From assembly GCA_934757945.1 (NCBI GenBank), contig CAKVLT010000020.1:1-25789 (forward strand): 25,789 nt of DNA, given 5' to 3'. Both the position numbers and the translations under genes were made by a program. The notes under the pieces are model-generated. The model searched no databases and was not told the origin of the DNA. It was given only the letters and a program-made list of their open reading frames with translations. Below are positions 7,490-15,302 of this stretch, piece after piece; position 1 is the first letter of the stretch, and each line of letters begins with the position of its first letter. The stretch is from an uncultured Bulleidia sp. (lineage in GTDB: Bacteria > Bacillota_I > Bacilli_A > Erysipelotrichales > Erysipelotrichaceae).

Positions 7490-9964
7490 ATGAAAAATAA
7501 AGTGATTGGTGTAGTGGCACATGTAGATGCCGGTAAGACAACATGCATAGAAGATATGCTGTATGAAAGTGGTACGATTTCTGCTTTAGGCAGGGTGGAT
7601 CATGCAAGTTCTGTTTTGGATTATGATGCTCAGGAAAGAGACCACGGTATTACCATTTATGCAAAAGATGCCCATTTTATCTGGAAAGACTATTCCATGT
7701 TTGTGGTAGACACGCCAGGACATGTAGATTTTTCCAGTGAGATGGAAAGAAGTCTGCAGGTATTGGATGTGGCGGTACTTCTGATTAACGGGCAGGATGG
7801 CGTACAGACACATACAGAGACAATCTGGAGATGTCTTGAGCATTATCATGTGCCTACTGTTATTTTTGTGAATAAGATGGATATTTCCCATCTGGGTACA
7901 GATGCCATCATGAAAGATCTTATGGACAGATGCAGTAAGAACTGTGTTTTGTGGAATGAAGAAAATCTCGAAGATGTTGCTATGGTATCGGAAGATAGTC
8001 TGGAAGAATATCTTTCTTCAGATGCACTTTCAAAAGAAACCTTGCAGTCTTTATTTGAGACCAGACAGTTTTTTCCTGTGGTATTTGGCTCTGCTTTAAA
8101 ACAGCAGAGGGTGGATACCTTGCTGGATCTGATTACTATTGTCAGTATGGATAAGCAGTATCCTGAGGAATTTGGTGCTTTGGTTTATGATGTGGCAGAA
8201 GATGATGCAGGTAACAGACTGACGAAAATGAAAATCACCGGTGGTACAGTATATGCAAAACAGAAATTGAATGAAGAAGATAAAGTGGATCAGATACGTA
8301 TCTATACAGGTAAAAAATATGAAGTGGTTCCGCAGGCCTCTGCAGGTATGATTGTGACAGTGAAAGGCCCGGTACATCTGGAAGCTTTGCAGGGATTGGG
8401 CATACAAATTGACGGAGAGCCTGCGGTATTACATGGCTATATGGAATATGAGCTGCTTGTGCAGGGAAAATCCGATATGCTGGCATTGGTAGATACGTGT
8501 AACAGATTAAGCCAGGAAGATCCTCAGCTCATGATGGATATAGATACGGAAAAGCATAAGATACATGTTCGCATCATGGGCGAAATGCAGAAAGAAGTAC
8601 TGGCAAAAAAAATCAAGGACAGAACCGGTATTGAAGTGGGCTTTGGTACAGGTGGTGTGGTCTATCAGGAGACAATACGCCATGAAGTCATTGGTGTGGG
8701 ACATTTTGAGCCATTGCGCCATTATAGTGAAGTGGTTGTAAAACTGACACCTTTACCAAGAGGAAAAGGTGTGGAAATTCTCAGTGAAGTACCACATGGA
8801 TCTTTATCTCTTGCCTGGGAGTCTTCTATCCTGAAGTATCTTTCCTATACACACAGAGGTGTTCTGACATGTGCTGCACTTACGGATGTGCGTATTACAT
8901 TACTGGCCGCAAAGGGCAGTTTGAAACATACCTCTGCAGGAGATTTCAGACAGGCTGCCTTACGCAGTGTAAGACAGGGCTTAATGCAGGCAGAAAATGT
9001 ATTGCTGGAACCGTATTATTCCTTTACTGCAGAAGTTCCCTCAGATGCTTTATCTAAAACTTTATTTGATCTTGAACAGAAAGAAGCAGAATTTGAAATC
9101 AGTGAACAGGATGACAGGAAAGTGGTTCTTAAAGGGAAAGGGCCTGTCAGGACCTTGATGAACTATACTGCTGAACTGATTACCTTTACACATGGACTTG
9201 GTAGAATTCAATGTATACCATGCGGTTATGAAGAAGTGAAAAATCAGGAAGAAGTGGTAAAAGGAAAAGGATATGATCCTGAAAACGATGTCAGACATCC
9301 TGCAGGTTCTGTATTCTGTGCTCATGGTGCGGGTTTCTATGTGCCATGGAATGAAGTGAGTGAATATATGCATATAGATATGAAGAAAGAAAGTGCTGCA
9401 TCTTCTTATGTGCATCAGACCATGAAGGTCAAGGAAGAAGAGCTGGAAGGAATTCTGGATAAGGCAAGCGGATCCAATCGTAATCAGAAGAAAAAAGATA
9501 AGCCTGTCAAAAAGGTGGAAGACACAAGAACGCATGTGGATATTGTTAAGAAAGATTCAAAACTGCAGGTAATGATTATTGATGGATATAACTGTGTGTT
9601 TGGATGGGAAAGCCTGTCACATCTGAAAGATGATCTTTCCGCCGCCAGAGATAAGCTGATTGATTACATCTTTGCCTATCAGGCATATCTCAGACAACCG
9701 GTGATTCTTGTGTTTGACGGATACAGGCGAAAAGATAACATTGGATCATCCTATAAGCAGGGTGGAGTGGAAGTTGTGTATACAAGAACAGATATCACTG
9801 CTGATGCCTATATTGAAAGATATGTATATCAGAATAAAAAGAAACTGGATTGCACTGTTGTGACTGGCGATGCATTAATTCAGAATGCAGCTTTGGCAAA
9901 TGGTGCGAAGAGAATGTCTTCAAGAGAGCTGGAACAGCAGTTACATTTGAGAGGTATTGTATGA
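7490..9964 (+). CDS. TetM/EF-G-like translational GTPase fused to a YacP/Rae1-like NYN nuclease domain
   Basis: 824 residues in two parts. Residues 1 to about 640 resemble ribosomal-protection GTPases and EF-G: G1 AHVDAGKTT (10-18), HGITI, DTPGH, NKMD (128-131), a GSALK G5, and the later EF-G-type domains. A Lys-rich linker (about 655-690) leads to an NYN/YacP PIN-like domain (about 692-820) with IIDGYN (D698), VFDGYRR (D743), TADAYIE (D772) and VVTGD (D794), a plausible set of four metal-binding aspartates. YacP (Rae1) of Bacillus subtilis is a ribosome-associated mRNA endonuclease. The domain IV loop aligned with Tet(M) YSPVSTPADFR reads SLKHTSAGDFR (477-487), so the Tet(M) residues needed to displace tetracycline are not kept, and a resistance role is unlikely. 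The ROK gene overlaps the 3' end by four bases. Confidence 0.88.
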   Translation: MKNKVIGVVAHVDAGKTTCIEDMLYESGTISALGRVDHASSVLDYDAQERDHGITIYAKDAHFIWKDYSMFVVDTPGHVDFSSEMERSLQVLDVAVLLINGQDGVQTHTETIWRCLEHYHVPTVIFVNKMDISHLGTDAIMKDLMDRCSKNCVLWNEENLEDVAMVSEDSLEEYLSSDALSKETLQSLFETRQFFPVVFGSALKQQRVDTLLDLITIVSMDKQYPEEFGALVYDVAEDDAGNRLTKMKITGGTVYAKQKLNEEDKVDQIRIYTGKKYEVVPQASAGMIVTVKGPVHLEALQGLGIQIDGEPAVLHGYMEYELLVQGKSDMLALVDTCNRLSQEDPQLMMDIDTEKHKIHVRIMGEMQKEVLAKKIKDRTGIEVGFGTGGVVYQETIRHEVIGVGHFEPLRHYSEVVVKLTPLPRGKGVEILSEVPHGSLSLAWESSILKYLSYTHRGVLTCAALTDVRITLLAAKGSLKHTSAGDFRQAALRSVRQGLMQAENVLLEPYYSFTAEVPSDALSKTLFDLEQKEAEFEISEQDDRKVVLKGKGPVRTLMNYTAELITFTHGLGRIQCIPCGYEEVKNQEEVVKGKGYDPENDVRHPAGSVFCAHGAGFYVPWNEVSEYMHIDMKKESAASSYVHQTMKVKEEELEGILDKASGSNRNQKKKDKPVKKVEDTRTHVDIVKKDSKLQVMIIDGYNCVFGWESLSHLKDDLSAARDKLIDYIFAYQAYLRQPVILVFDGYRRKDNIGSSYKQGGVEVVYTRTDITADAYIERYVYQNKKKLDCTVVTGDALIQNAALANGAKRMSSRELEQQLHLRGIV

Positions 9965-10863
9965 AAAAAATCTTATGTATGGACTGGGGCGGAACCTTTA
10001 TGAAATATGCCCTGATGGATGAAGAAGGACATATGCTTTCTTCTTCTAAAGTAAAGAGTCCGAAAAAAACGGAGAGTAAAGAAGCTTTATTGTCCTGCCT
10101 GGATAAGATTGTATATTCTTTTGATGGTATTGATGGGATTGCCATTTCCAGTGCAGGTGTCATAGACAGCGCAAATGGTGTGATAGAGGCTATTGGTATT
10201 TTTCCTTACCTGAATGGATGTGCTGTATGTGAAGAGCTGCAGGAAAGATACAAAATGAAAGTGACCATAGAAAATGATGCCAGATGTGCCCTTGGTGCAG
10301 AGGTGTGGAAAGGTAATCTGCAGGATGTACAGGATGGTGCGGTTGTAGTTATCGGTACTGGCATCGGGACAGCTCTTTTTCTGAATGGAAAAGTCAGAGG
10401 TGGTGTACATCATCTTGCAGGGGAAATGTGTGCTGCCTGCATAGATGTTAAAGAAAAAAAGGATCGTATGAGCTATATCGGTCAGCATGGAACACCATAT
10501 TTATGCAAGCTTGTGTCTGAAACATGTGGCAGGGAAGTGCATAACGGAGAAGAAGTGTTCTGTCTGATAGAAGAAGGTAATGAAAAGGCATTACAGGGAT
10601 TGCAGACATATACGGATGATCTTGCGTTAATTATATTTAATCTGTTTGTATTGCTGGATCTTGAAAAAGTCTGTATTGGAGGAGGCATATCCTGTCAGCC
10701 TGTATTGATGGAGTGTCTTGAAAAGAGCATTCAGAATATTGTCACTTTTCATCCGGATATAGTTCAGGGAACACAGTATCCATTGCCTGAAGTGGATGTC
10801 TGCAGGTATTTTAATGAAGCAAATTTACTTGGTGCTTTGTATACCTTCCTTAAGACATGGTAA
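9961..10863 (+). CDS. ROK-family sugar kinase-like protein, lacking the usual zinc motif
   Basis: 300 residues with the actin-like ATPase fold motifs of the ROK family: the phosphate-1 loop DWGGTFMKYAL near the N-terminus, IENDARCALGAE (with the expected catalytic Asp), and the phosphate-2 loop VVIGTGIGTALFLNGKVRGG. In typical ROK sugar kinases the next blocks are AGEIGH and a CxCGxxGCxE zinc site; here AGEM is followed by CAACIDVKEKKD and neither the His nor the zinc cysteines are evident. It may still phosphorylate a sugar or may have diverged. The frame is open upstream to 9850, but ATG 9961 overlaps the stop of the GTPase gene (ATGA), has GAGAGGT upstream, and gives the family N-terminus. 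Translational coupling to the GTPase gene is likely. Confidence 0.82.
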   Translation: MKKILCMDWGGTFMKYALMDEEGHMLSSSKVKSPKKTESKEALLSCLDKIVYSFDGIDGIAISSAGVIDSANGVIEAIGIFPYLNGCAVCEELQERYKMKVTIENDARCALGAEVWKGNLQDVQDGAVVVIGTGIGTALFLNGKVRGGVHHLAGEMCAACIDVKEKKDRMSYIGQHGTPYLCKLVSETCGREVHNGEEVFCLIEEGNEKALQGLQTYTDDLALIIFNLFVLLDLEKVCIGGGISCQPVLMECLEKSIQNIVTFHPDIVQGTQYPLPEVDVCRYFNEANLLGALYTFLKTW

Positions 10864-10866
10864 AAT
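10858..10866 (+). promoter_or_regulatory. Extended -10 promoter, probably leaderless, for the flavodoxin-like gene
   Basis: TGGTAAAAT matches an extended -10 and overlaps the stop codon of the ROK gene. Six bases (AGATTC) separate it from ATG 10873, and no Shine-Dalgarno is present. The -35 region is weak. Confidence 0.5.
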
Positions 10867-10872
10867 AGATTC

Positions 10873-11352
10873 ATGAGAATTCTTATAAGTGATACAGGGA
10901 CATTCCCTTTCAGAATACAGAAAGAAGATTATTGCATTTATGACAGAGGTAATCTGCATATGTGTGCCAATTGCAAGCAATGCTGGACTACTACACCTGG
11001 ATGTTGTGTCATACAGGATCCTTTACAGCATCTTGGTGCTATGCTGGAACTGAGTGAAGAAGTTGTTATAGTCAGTCGATGCTGGTACGGAAGCGTTTCT
11101 CCGTTTATTGCCATGGTGCTGGAAAGAACTCTTCCGTATCTTTGTGGTCTTGTGAATCCGATGAATGGACAGCATAAGATGCGCAGTAAACATAATCTGA
11201 AGTTTTCGGTTTACTTTTATGGGGAAGATATCAGTGAAGAAGAAAAGAAAACAGCAAGAATGTTTATGCATAAATACATACAGACGATGCAGGGGACAGT
11301 AAGCAATATTGCTTTCTATCATGATGCGCTGGAAATGGGAGAAAATGTATGA
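10873..11352 (+). CDS. Flavodoxin-like / NADPH-dependent FMN reductase-like protein, lacking the FMN loop
   Basis: 159 residues. The block CANCKQCWTTTPGCCVIQDP is the conserved CxxCxxCW...GxCxxxD segment of the flavodoxin-fold NAD(P)H-dependent reductases and iron-sulfur flavoproteins. It is followed by EEVVIVSRCWYGSVSPF (the usual dGiifGSPvYwgs-type strand and loop) and a region with YFYGEDISEEEKK. In normal members a GSPRKxGNT phosphate-binding loop and first helix precede the Cys block; here only MRILISDTGTFPF and about 15 residues lie between the start and the block, so the FMN phosphate loop appears deleted. The following gene overlaps by four bases (ATGA), suggesting a coupled pair. Activity cannot be inferred safely. 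Confidence 0.65.
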   Translation: MRILISDTGTFPFRIQKEDYCIYDRGNLHMCANCKQCWTTTPGCCVIQDPLQHLGAMLELSEEVVIVSRCWYGSVSPFIAMVLERTLPYLCGLVNPMNGQHKMRSKHNLKFSVYFYGEDISEEEKKTARMFMHKYIQTMQGTVSNIAFYHDALEMGENV

Positions 11353-11921
11353 ATACAGTGATTGTGTATGAACAAAGCCCGGAGGTGAAGCGCTGGAAAG
11401 AAACCATAGACAGTGAATGTACGTGTGTGGATGTGTCTTCACAGCCTTTACGACAGATAAGGAAGATAGAACGGCTGGTACTGGTATGCACCTGTACTTC
11501 TTTTGGTATTGGTGCCAATATGCTGCGATTATGTACGTTTCTCGAAAGAAAATTAAGCAGTACTACAGAGGTGAAAGTAGTATTGTTTTTTGAAGATAAA
11601 CCGGTGGATGTATCAGGATATATAACTTTTTTTAAGTCATGGGGAGCTAAAGCAGGGGTACAGGTGAAGAACTTTTTATGTATTTTTCAAAGTCTTGTCT
11701 TGTATTCTCCTTTGAAGGGATTGCAGAAAAGAAAGCTGGTAAATACCTGGAAGGAATTTTCAGAAGGTACAGCCAACGTACATGTTACATTTATGCCGAC
11801 CATTGCCTACAGTTCCTATGTGAATACATGGGTGAAAGATACAGCGAAGATCTATCATATGGAAGATCATCTGGAAGAGACGGATAAATATTTTGTGTAT
11901 TTATCCAGAGAAAGAGGATAG
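11349..11921 (+). CDS. Uncharacterised protein coupled to the flavodoxin-like gene
   Basis: 190 residues, not recognised. The N-terminal half alternates hydrophobic strands (MNTVIVYE, RLVLVCTCTSFGIGAN, VKVVLFFED) with helical stretches, an alpha/beta arrangement compatible with a Rossmann or flavodoxin-like fold. The central part has VSGYITFFKSWGAK, and the C-terminus is richer in charged and aromatic residues. No signal peptide, membrane helix or catalytic motif is obvious. The start overlaps the stop of the flavodoxin-like gene (ATGA), and the helicase gene begins five bases after its stop, so it sits in one transcription unit. Its tight coupling to a flavodoxin-like protein that lacks its FMN loop hints that the two act as a complex; this is inference. 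Confidence 0.7.
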   Translation: MNTVIVYEQSPEVKRWKETIDSECTCVDVSSQPLRQIRKIERLVLVCTCTSFGIGANMLRLCTFLERKLSSTTEVKVVLFFEDKPVDVSGYITFFKSWGAKAGVQVKNFLCIFQSLVLYSPLKGLQKRKLVNTWKEFSEGTANVHVTFMPTIAYSSYVNTWVKDTAKIYHMEDHLEETDKYFVYLSRERG

Positions 11922-11926
11922 GTCTT

Positions 11927-13516
11927 ATGTTTAAGATTATTCATGCTGATTTTAAGTCTGGACAATATGGGGAAGAGGAGTATCTGGACAACTGGCCGAT
12001 GTTATATATTCTGGAAAATGACAGAGAAGCATACATTGGAGAATCCAATCATGTGAAAACCCGTATGTTGCAGCACGCTTCCAATGAGGAAAAACAGATA
12101 TTTAAAAAAGTGCATTTTATATATTCGAAAATGTTTAATCAGTCTGTGACATTTGATTTTGAATCAAAATTGATTCAGTACATCGTGGCAGATCAGCGTT
12201 TCACAGTGACCAATAAAAATGCAGGCATTGCGGATAAGCAGTATTTTGATAAACAGGAATATGATGCTCAGTTTGTAAAGCTATGGGATAAACTAAAAAA
12301 AGAAAACCTGGTAACACATTTCTTAGGAGAAATAGAGGATTCTGATTTATTTAAGTATTCCCCTTACAAGGAATTGAATGACAGTCAAAGACAGGCTGTA
12401 GAAGACATCTTGTATAAGCTGGAAAAAGGAACAGATGGAAGAATATTGGTAGATGGCATGCCTGGAAGTGGTAAAACCATCATTGCAGTATATTTGTTGA
12501 AGTATCTTGCGGACAGTGAGATGTATAAAGATAAACAGATTGGTTTTGTAGTACCTCAGACTTCTTTGAGAAAAACCATGAAACAGGTATTTAAAAGTGT
12601 GTATGGGTTACGGCCTTCTCAGGTACTTTCACCAAGTGATGTTGTAAAGAAAAAATATGATATTCTTGTGGTGGATGAAGCGCATCGATTACACCAGTAT
12701 AAAAACATTTCTTACCGTGGAGCTTTTAAAAAGAACAGTGAGAAATTAGGATTAGATACTACCAGTGATGAGCTGGACTGGATCTTTAAACAATCTAAAA
12801 AGACAGTGATTTTGTATGATTCTTTACAGGTGATTGGACCGTCTGGCATTTCAAGAGAAAGGTTAGATAAGAAACTGGCAGGAGAACGTATAAAAGACAG
12901 AATGCTGGCCTATTATACTTTGTCAACACAGATGAGAGTACAGGGTGGTAATGGGTATATAGCGTTTGTAAAGCAATTGTTGAGTGGTAAGTGTGAAACA
13001 TTTTATAGAAGTCCCTTGTATGATTGTAAGTTGTATTTGAATTTTTCAAAGTTTAATGAAGAATTGTACGTAAAAGAGAAAGCTAATCAACTTTGCAGAA
13101 TGGTCGCAGGGTATGCCTGGCCATGGGCATCTCAAAAAGACAAAACAAAAACAGATATAGAGATTCAGGGGGTAAAGAAACAATGGAACCATACTACAGA
13201 AGGGTGGGTACATACTTCCACAGCCATTGATGAAGTAGGCTGTATTCACTCTATTCAGGGATATGATCTGAACTATGCGTTTGTTATTCTTGGAAACGAT
13301 GTCAGTTATGATGAATGCAATCATAAAGCAGTGATTCACAAAGAACGATATTTTGATAAATATGGAAAACAAACAGCAGAGGTAACAGATTTACAACAAT
13401 ATATTTTTAATGTGTATTATGTGCTGATGACAAGAGGTATAAAAGGTACCTATGTGTATGTATGTGATGAGGCACTTAGAAACTATATGGCACAGCATAT
13501 GGAAGTGGTGAAATAG
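11927..13516 (+). CDS. GIY-YIG nuclease fused to a DUF2075 (Schlafen-type) helicase
   Basis: 529 residues with two recognisable domains. Residues about 24-100 are a GIY-YIG nuclease: Y27, YIG (36-38), R46 and the catalytic Glu candidate E79 are all present in the expected order. From about residue 150 a superfamily 1-like helicase of the DUF2075 type follows: Walker A GMPGSGKT (177-184), DEAH (250-253), an arginine-containing STQMR segment, SIQGYDL, and a C-terminal LMTRGIKGTYVYVCDE motif as in DUF2075/Schlafen group III helicases. The protein would couple ATP-driven movement on nucleic acid to cleavage. The target is unknown. A MazG-like gene starts one base after the stop. AGAGGATAGG upstream of the ATG serves as the ribosome-binding site. 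Confidence 0.88.
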   Translation: MFKIIHADFKSGQYGEEEYLDNWPMLYILENDREAYIGESNHVKTRMLQHASNEEKQIFKKVHFIYSKMFNQSVTFDFESKLIQYIVADQRFTVTNKNAGIADKQYFDKQEYDAQFVKLWDKLKKENLVTHFLGEIEDSDLFKYSPYKELNDSQRQAVEDILYKLEKGTDGRILVDGMPGSGKTIIAVYLLKYLADSEMYKDKQIGFVVPQTSLRKTMKQVFKSVYGLRPSQVLSPSDVVKKKYDILVVDEAHRLHQYKNISYRGAFKKNSEKLGLDTTSDELDWIFKQSKKTVILYDSLQVIGPSGISRERLDKKLAGERIKDRMLAYYTLSTQMRVQGGNGYIAFVKQLLSGKCETFYRSPLYDCKLYLNFSKFNEELYVKEKANQLCRMVAGYAWPWASQKDKTKTDIEIQGVKKQWNHTTEGWVHTSTAIDEVGCIHSIQGYDLNYAFVILGNDVSYDECNHKAVIHKERYFDKYGKQTAEVTDLQQYIFNVYYVLMTRGIKGTYVYVCDEALRNYMAQHMEVVK

Positions 13517-13517
13517 G

Positions 13518-13850
13518 ATGAAAGAAGAGACAATACAGAAAATATTACAGTTCAGAGATGACAGAGACTGGAAGCAGTACCATACGCCTAAAGATCTGGC
13601 AATTTCCATTTCTCTGGAAGCTTCTGAACTACTGGAAATCTTTCAGTGGAGCGGAAGTGATACTTCTGCTGATGGTAAGCAGGAAAAGATTGAAGAAGAA
13701 CTGGCAGATGTTCTGATTTATTGTGCAATGATGGCAGATATCTGTCATCTGGACATGGATGATATTATTGCAAAGAAGCTGGTAAGGAATGCACAGAAGT
13801 ATCCTGTTGAGCAGGCAAAAGGTAAAAAAGAGAAATATACGGAGCTTTGA
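13518..13850 (+). CDS. MazG-like nucleotide pyrophosphohydrolase
   Basis: 110 residues, a small single MazG/DCTPP-type domain. The metal-binding motif is E34xxE37 in LEASELLEIFQW followed by E61xxD64 in EEELADVLIY, the EExxE...ExxD pattern of all-alpha NTP pyrophosphatases. The N-terminal RDWKQYHTPKDLAISISLEA segment is typical of the subgroup that hydrolyses (d)NTPs to monophosphates and pyrophosphate. The start is one base after the helicase stop, with GGTGAAATAGG inside the end of that gene, so the two proteins are made from one message. Pairing with a nuclease-helicase suggests a shared role in nucleotide or nucleic-acid surveillance. No terminator is visible directly after it. Confidence 0.88.
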   Translation: MKEETIQKILQFRDDRDWKQYHTPKDLAISISLEASELLEIFQWSGSDTSADGKQEKIEEELADVLIYCAMMADICHLDMDDIIAKKLVRNAQKYPVEQAKGKKEKYTEL

Positions 13851-13914
13851 AAAACTTTTCATAAGCATTTGAAAGAAACTGTGAATACTTCTTTGAACCG
13901 GTTGACTCTGAAAT

Positions 13915-14207
13915 ATCTGTGAGTAAACTAGGAAGTGTAAACCGATAGGATATGGGAGATCAAACATACCCAGCAGTCAATAGAGAGTCGGGATGGTGGA
14001 ATCCGATGATGTTAAGCAGTATGCAAATGGACCCATGAGGGCCTGATGAAAGTCTTAGAACGAGTACTCAGGACGCGATGCCAGCGTTAAAAGGCAGAGA
14101 ATGTGTTTGCATTTTCTAATAGAGTGAGTCAATGTTTATAGGAGAATTGGCTAATAAAGGTGGTACCGCAGATTAACATGTCTGTCCTTTAAGGACAGGC
14201 ATTTTTT
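13915..14207 (+). promoter_or_regulatory. T-box riboswitch with tryptophan (UGG) specifier
   Basis: This region fills the 400-base gap between mazG and the transporter genes. Stem I: ATGGG pairs with CCCAT (14032-14036) and CATAC with GTATG (14020-14024). Between these helices the 3' side of the internal loop reads CAAATGGA, placing UGG (14028-14030) followed by a purine at the specifier position, hence Trp. Distal elements AGAGAG and GGGATGGTGGAA are the usual stem I landmarks. The T-box sequence AAAGGTGGTACCGC is at 14156-14169 and is followed by a terminator hairpin. Uncharged tRNA-Trp should stabilise the antiterminator and allow expression of the transporter. The 5' boundary is approximate and I see no convincing promoter. 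Confidence 0.92.
14180..14207 (+). terminator. T-box regulatory terminator
   Basis: GTCTGTCC (14180-14187) pairs with GGACAGGC (14193-14200), one G-T, and is followed by ATTTTTTG. It lies directly after the T-box sequence and is the alternative to the antiterminator. Confidence 0.88.
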
Positions 14208-14251
14208 GTTTATCAGGCCACAGGAAATGCAGGAAAAGGAGGATAATACAC

Positions 14252-15247
14252 ATGAAAAAAAATACTTCTATGATTCTTTCCACCGTACTTGGCCTGTCTT
14301 TGATGGGGTGCTCTTCATCAGCAAATTCCACGAATCCTGATTCAAAAACATTAAAGGTGGCTATTGTAAAGCAGCTGGATCACGCTTCTCTTGATGAGAT
14401 TGCGGATGCCATTGCAAGTGAGCTGGATGCCATCAGTGAAAAAGAAGGTATTACTATTGAATATGGTGAAATTTATTCCGGTCAGAATGATCAGTCTACA
14501 TTGAAACAGATTGGGGATACTGTGATGAATGATGGGGTAGACTGCATCATTCCTATTGCGACTCTTGCGGCACAGACGATGGTGGTAAGCAGAGGAGATA
14601 ATACAACCCCGATTGTATTTGCGGCAATTTCCGATCCTGAAACAGCAGATTTGACAGGTCTTGATAATATGACAGGTACAAGTGATGCTTTAAATACCAA
14701 ACAGATTCTGGATATGATGAAAGCACAGAATCCTGATATTAAGAAAGTTGGTCTGTTATATTCTAAGTCTGAAGCAAATTCCGAAAAGCCAATTGCTGAT
14801 GCAAAAGAATATCTGGATTCTTTAGGAATCTCTTATGTGGAAGCTACTGCTAATACAAATGATGAAGTTATTGCGGCGGCAAATACGCTGGTGTCTGATA
14901 AGGTGGATGCAGTATTTACACCTACAGACAATGTTATTATGGCGGCAGAAATCTCTGTTGCAGAGATCTTTGCAGATGCGAAAATTCCTCATTATACAGG
15001 TGCGGATTCCTTTGTGAAAAACGGAGCTTTTGTGACATGTGGTGTTAACTATACAGAACTTGGCAAGCAGACAGCAGATATTGCGTATGAAGCTATGTCG
15101 AAAGGTATGAGTGGTATGGATGACTATACTGCGGTTGATGGAGGTATCATTACCGTAAATACAGAAACTGCAGAAAAGTTAGGTATTTCCACAGATGTCT
15201 TCAAGGACTTCGGACAGATTGTTGAAGTGACTACTACAGAAGAGTAA
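14252..15247 (+). CDS. trpX: ABC transporter substrate-binding lipoprotein, probable tryptophan (TrpX-like)
   Basis: 331 residues. The N-terminus is a lipoprotein signal peptide ending in the lipobox LMGC with Cys20 as the lipid-modified residue, followed by a Ser/Asn-rich linker. The mature part has the two-lobed binding-protein pattern of the ABC_sub_bind family: KVAIVKQLDHASLDEI, CIIPIATLAAQ, TPIVFAAISDPETA, KKVGLLYSKSE, VDAVFTPTDNVI, ISVAEIFADAKIPHYTG. It should be anchored outside the membrane and deliver substrate to the permease encoded next. Tryptophan specificity is inferred from the UGG T-box directly upstream; the fold itself does not show it. GGAGG precedes the ATG. Confidence 0.88.
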   Translation: MKKNTSMILSTVLGLSLMGCSSSANSTNPDSKTLKVAIVKQLDHASLDEIADAIASELDAISEKEGITIEYGEIYSGQNDQSTLKQIGDTVMNDGVDCIIPIATLAAQTMVVSRGDNTTPIVFAAISDPETADLTGLDNMTGTSDALNTKQILDMMKAQNPDIKKVGLLYSKSEANSEKPIADAKEYLDSLGISYVEATANTNDEVIAAANTLVSDKVDAVFTPTDNVIMAAEISVAEIFADAKIPHYTGADSFVKNGAFVTCGVNYTELGKQTADIAYEAMSKGMSGMDDYTAVDGGIITVNTETAEKLGISTDVFKDFGQIVEVTTTEE

Positions 15248-15258
15248 TTTATGCAGAA

Positions 15259-15275
15259 ACCTCCTTTATGGAGGC
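15259..15275 (+). other. Small stem-loop between the binding-protein and permease genes
   Basis: CCTCC (15260-15264) pairs with GGAGG (15270-15274) around TTTAT. The same CCTCC could instead pair with the permease ribosome-binding site GGGAGGA about 20 bases on. It might reduce expression of the downstream genes relative to the abundant binding protein, but it is only five base pairs long and lacks a T run. Confidence 0.35.
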
Positions 15276-15302
15276 TCTTTGCGTGTAAAAAGGGAGGAAA
15301 GT

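Noticed and set aside
7490..9400. Tetracycline resistance gene of the tet(M)/tet(O) type
   Set aside because: The overall similarity is real, but the domain IV loop lacks the Tyr-Ser-Pro-Val stretch and the protein carries an extra nuclease domain, so a resistance label would mislead.
13980..14030. Methionine or another specifier for the T-box (for example ATG in GGATGGTGG)
   Set aside because: GGATGGTGG belongs to the distal loop region of stem I; the specifier loop bounded by the two helices contains UGG followed by a purine.
15255..15285. Terminator between the binding-protein and permease genes
   Set aside because: The hairpin has only five base pairs and is not followed by a T run; the three genes otherwise read as one unit.
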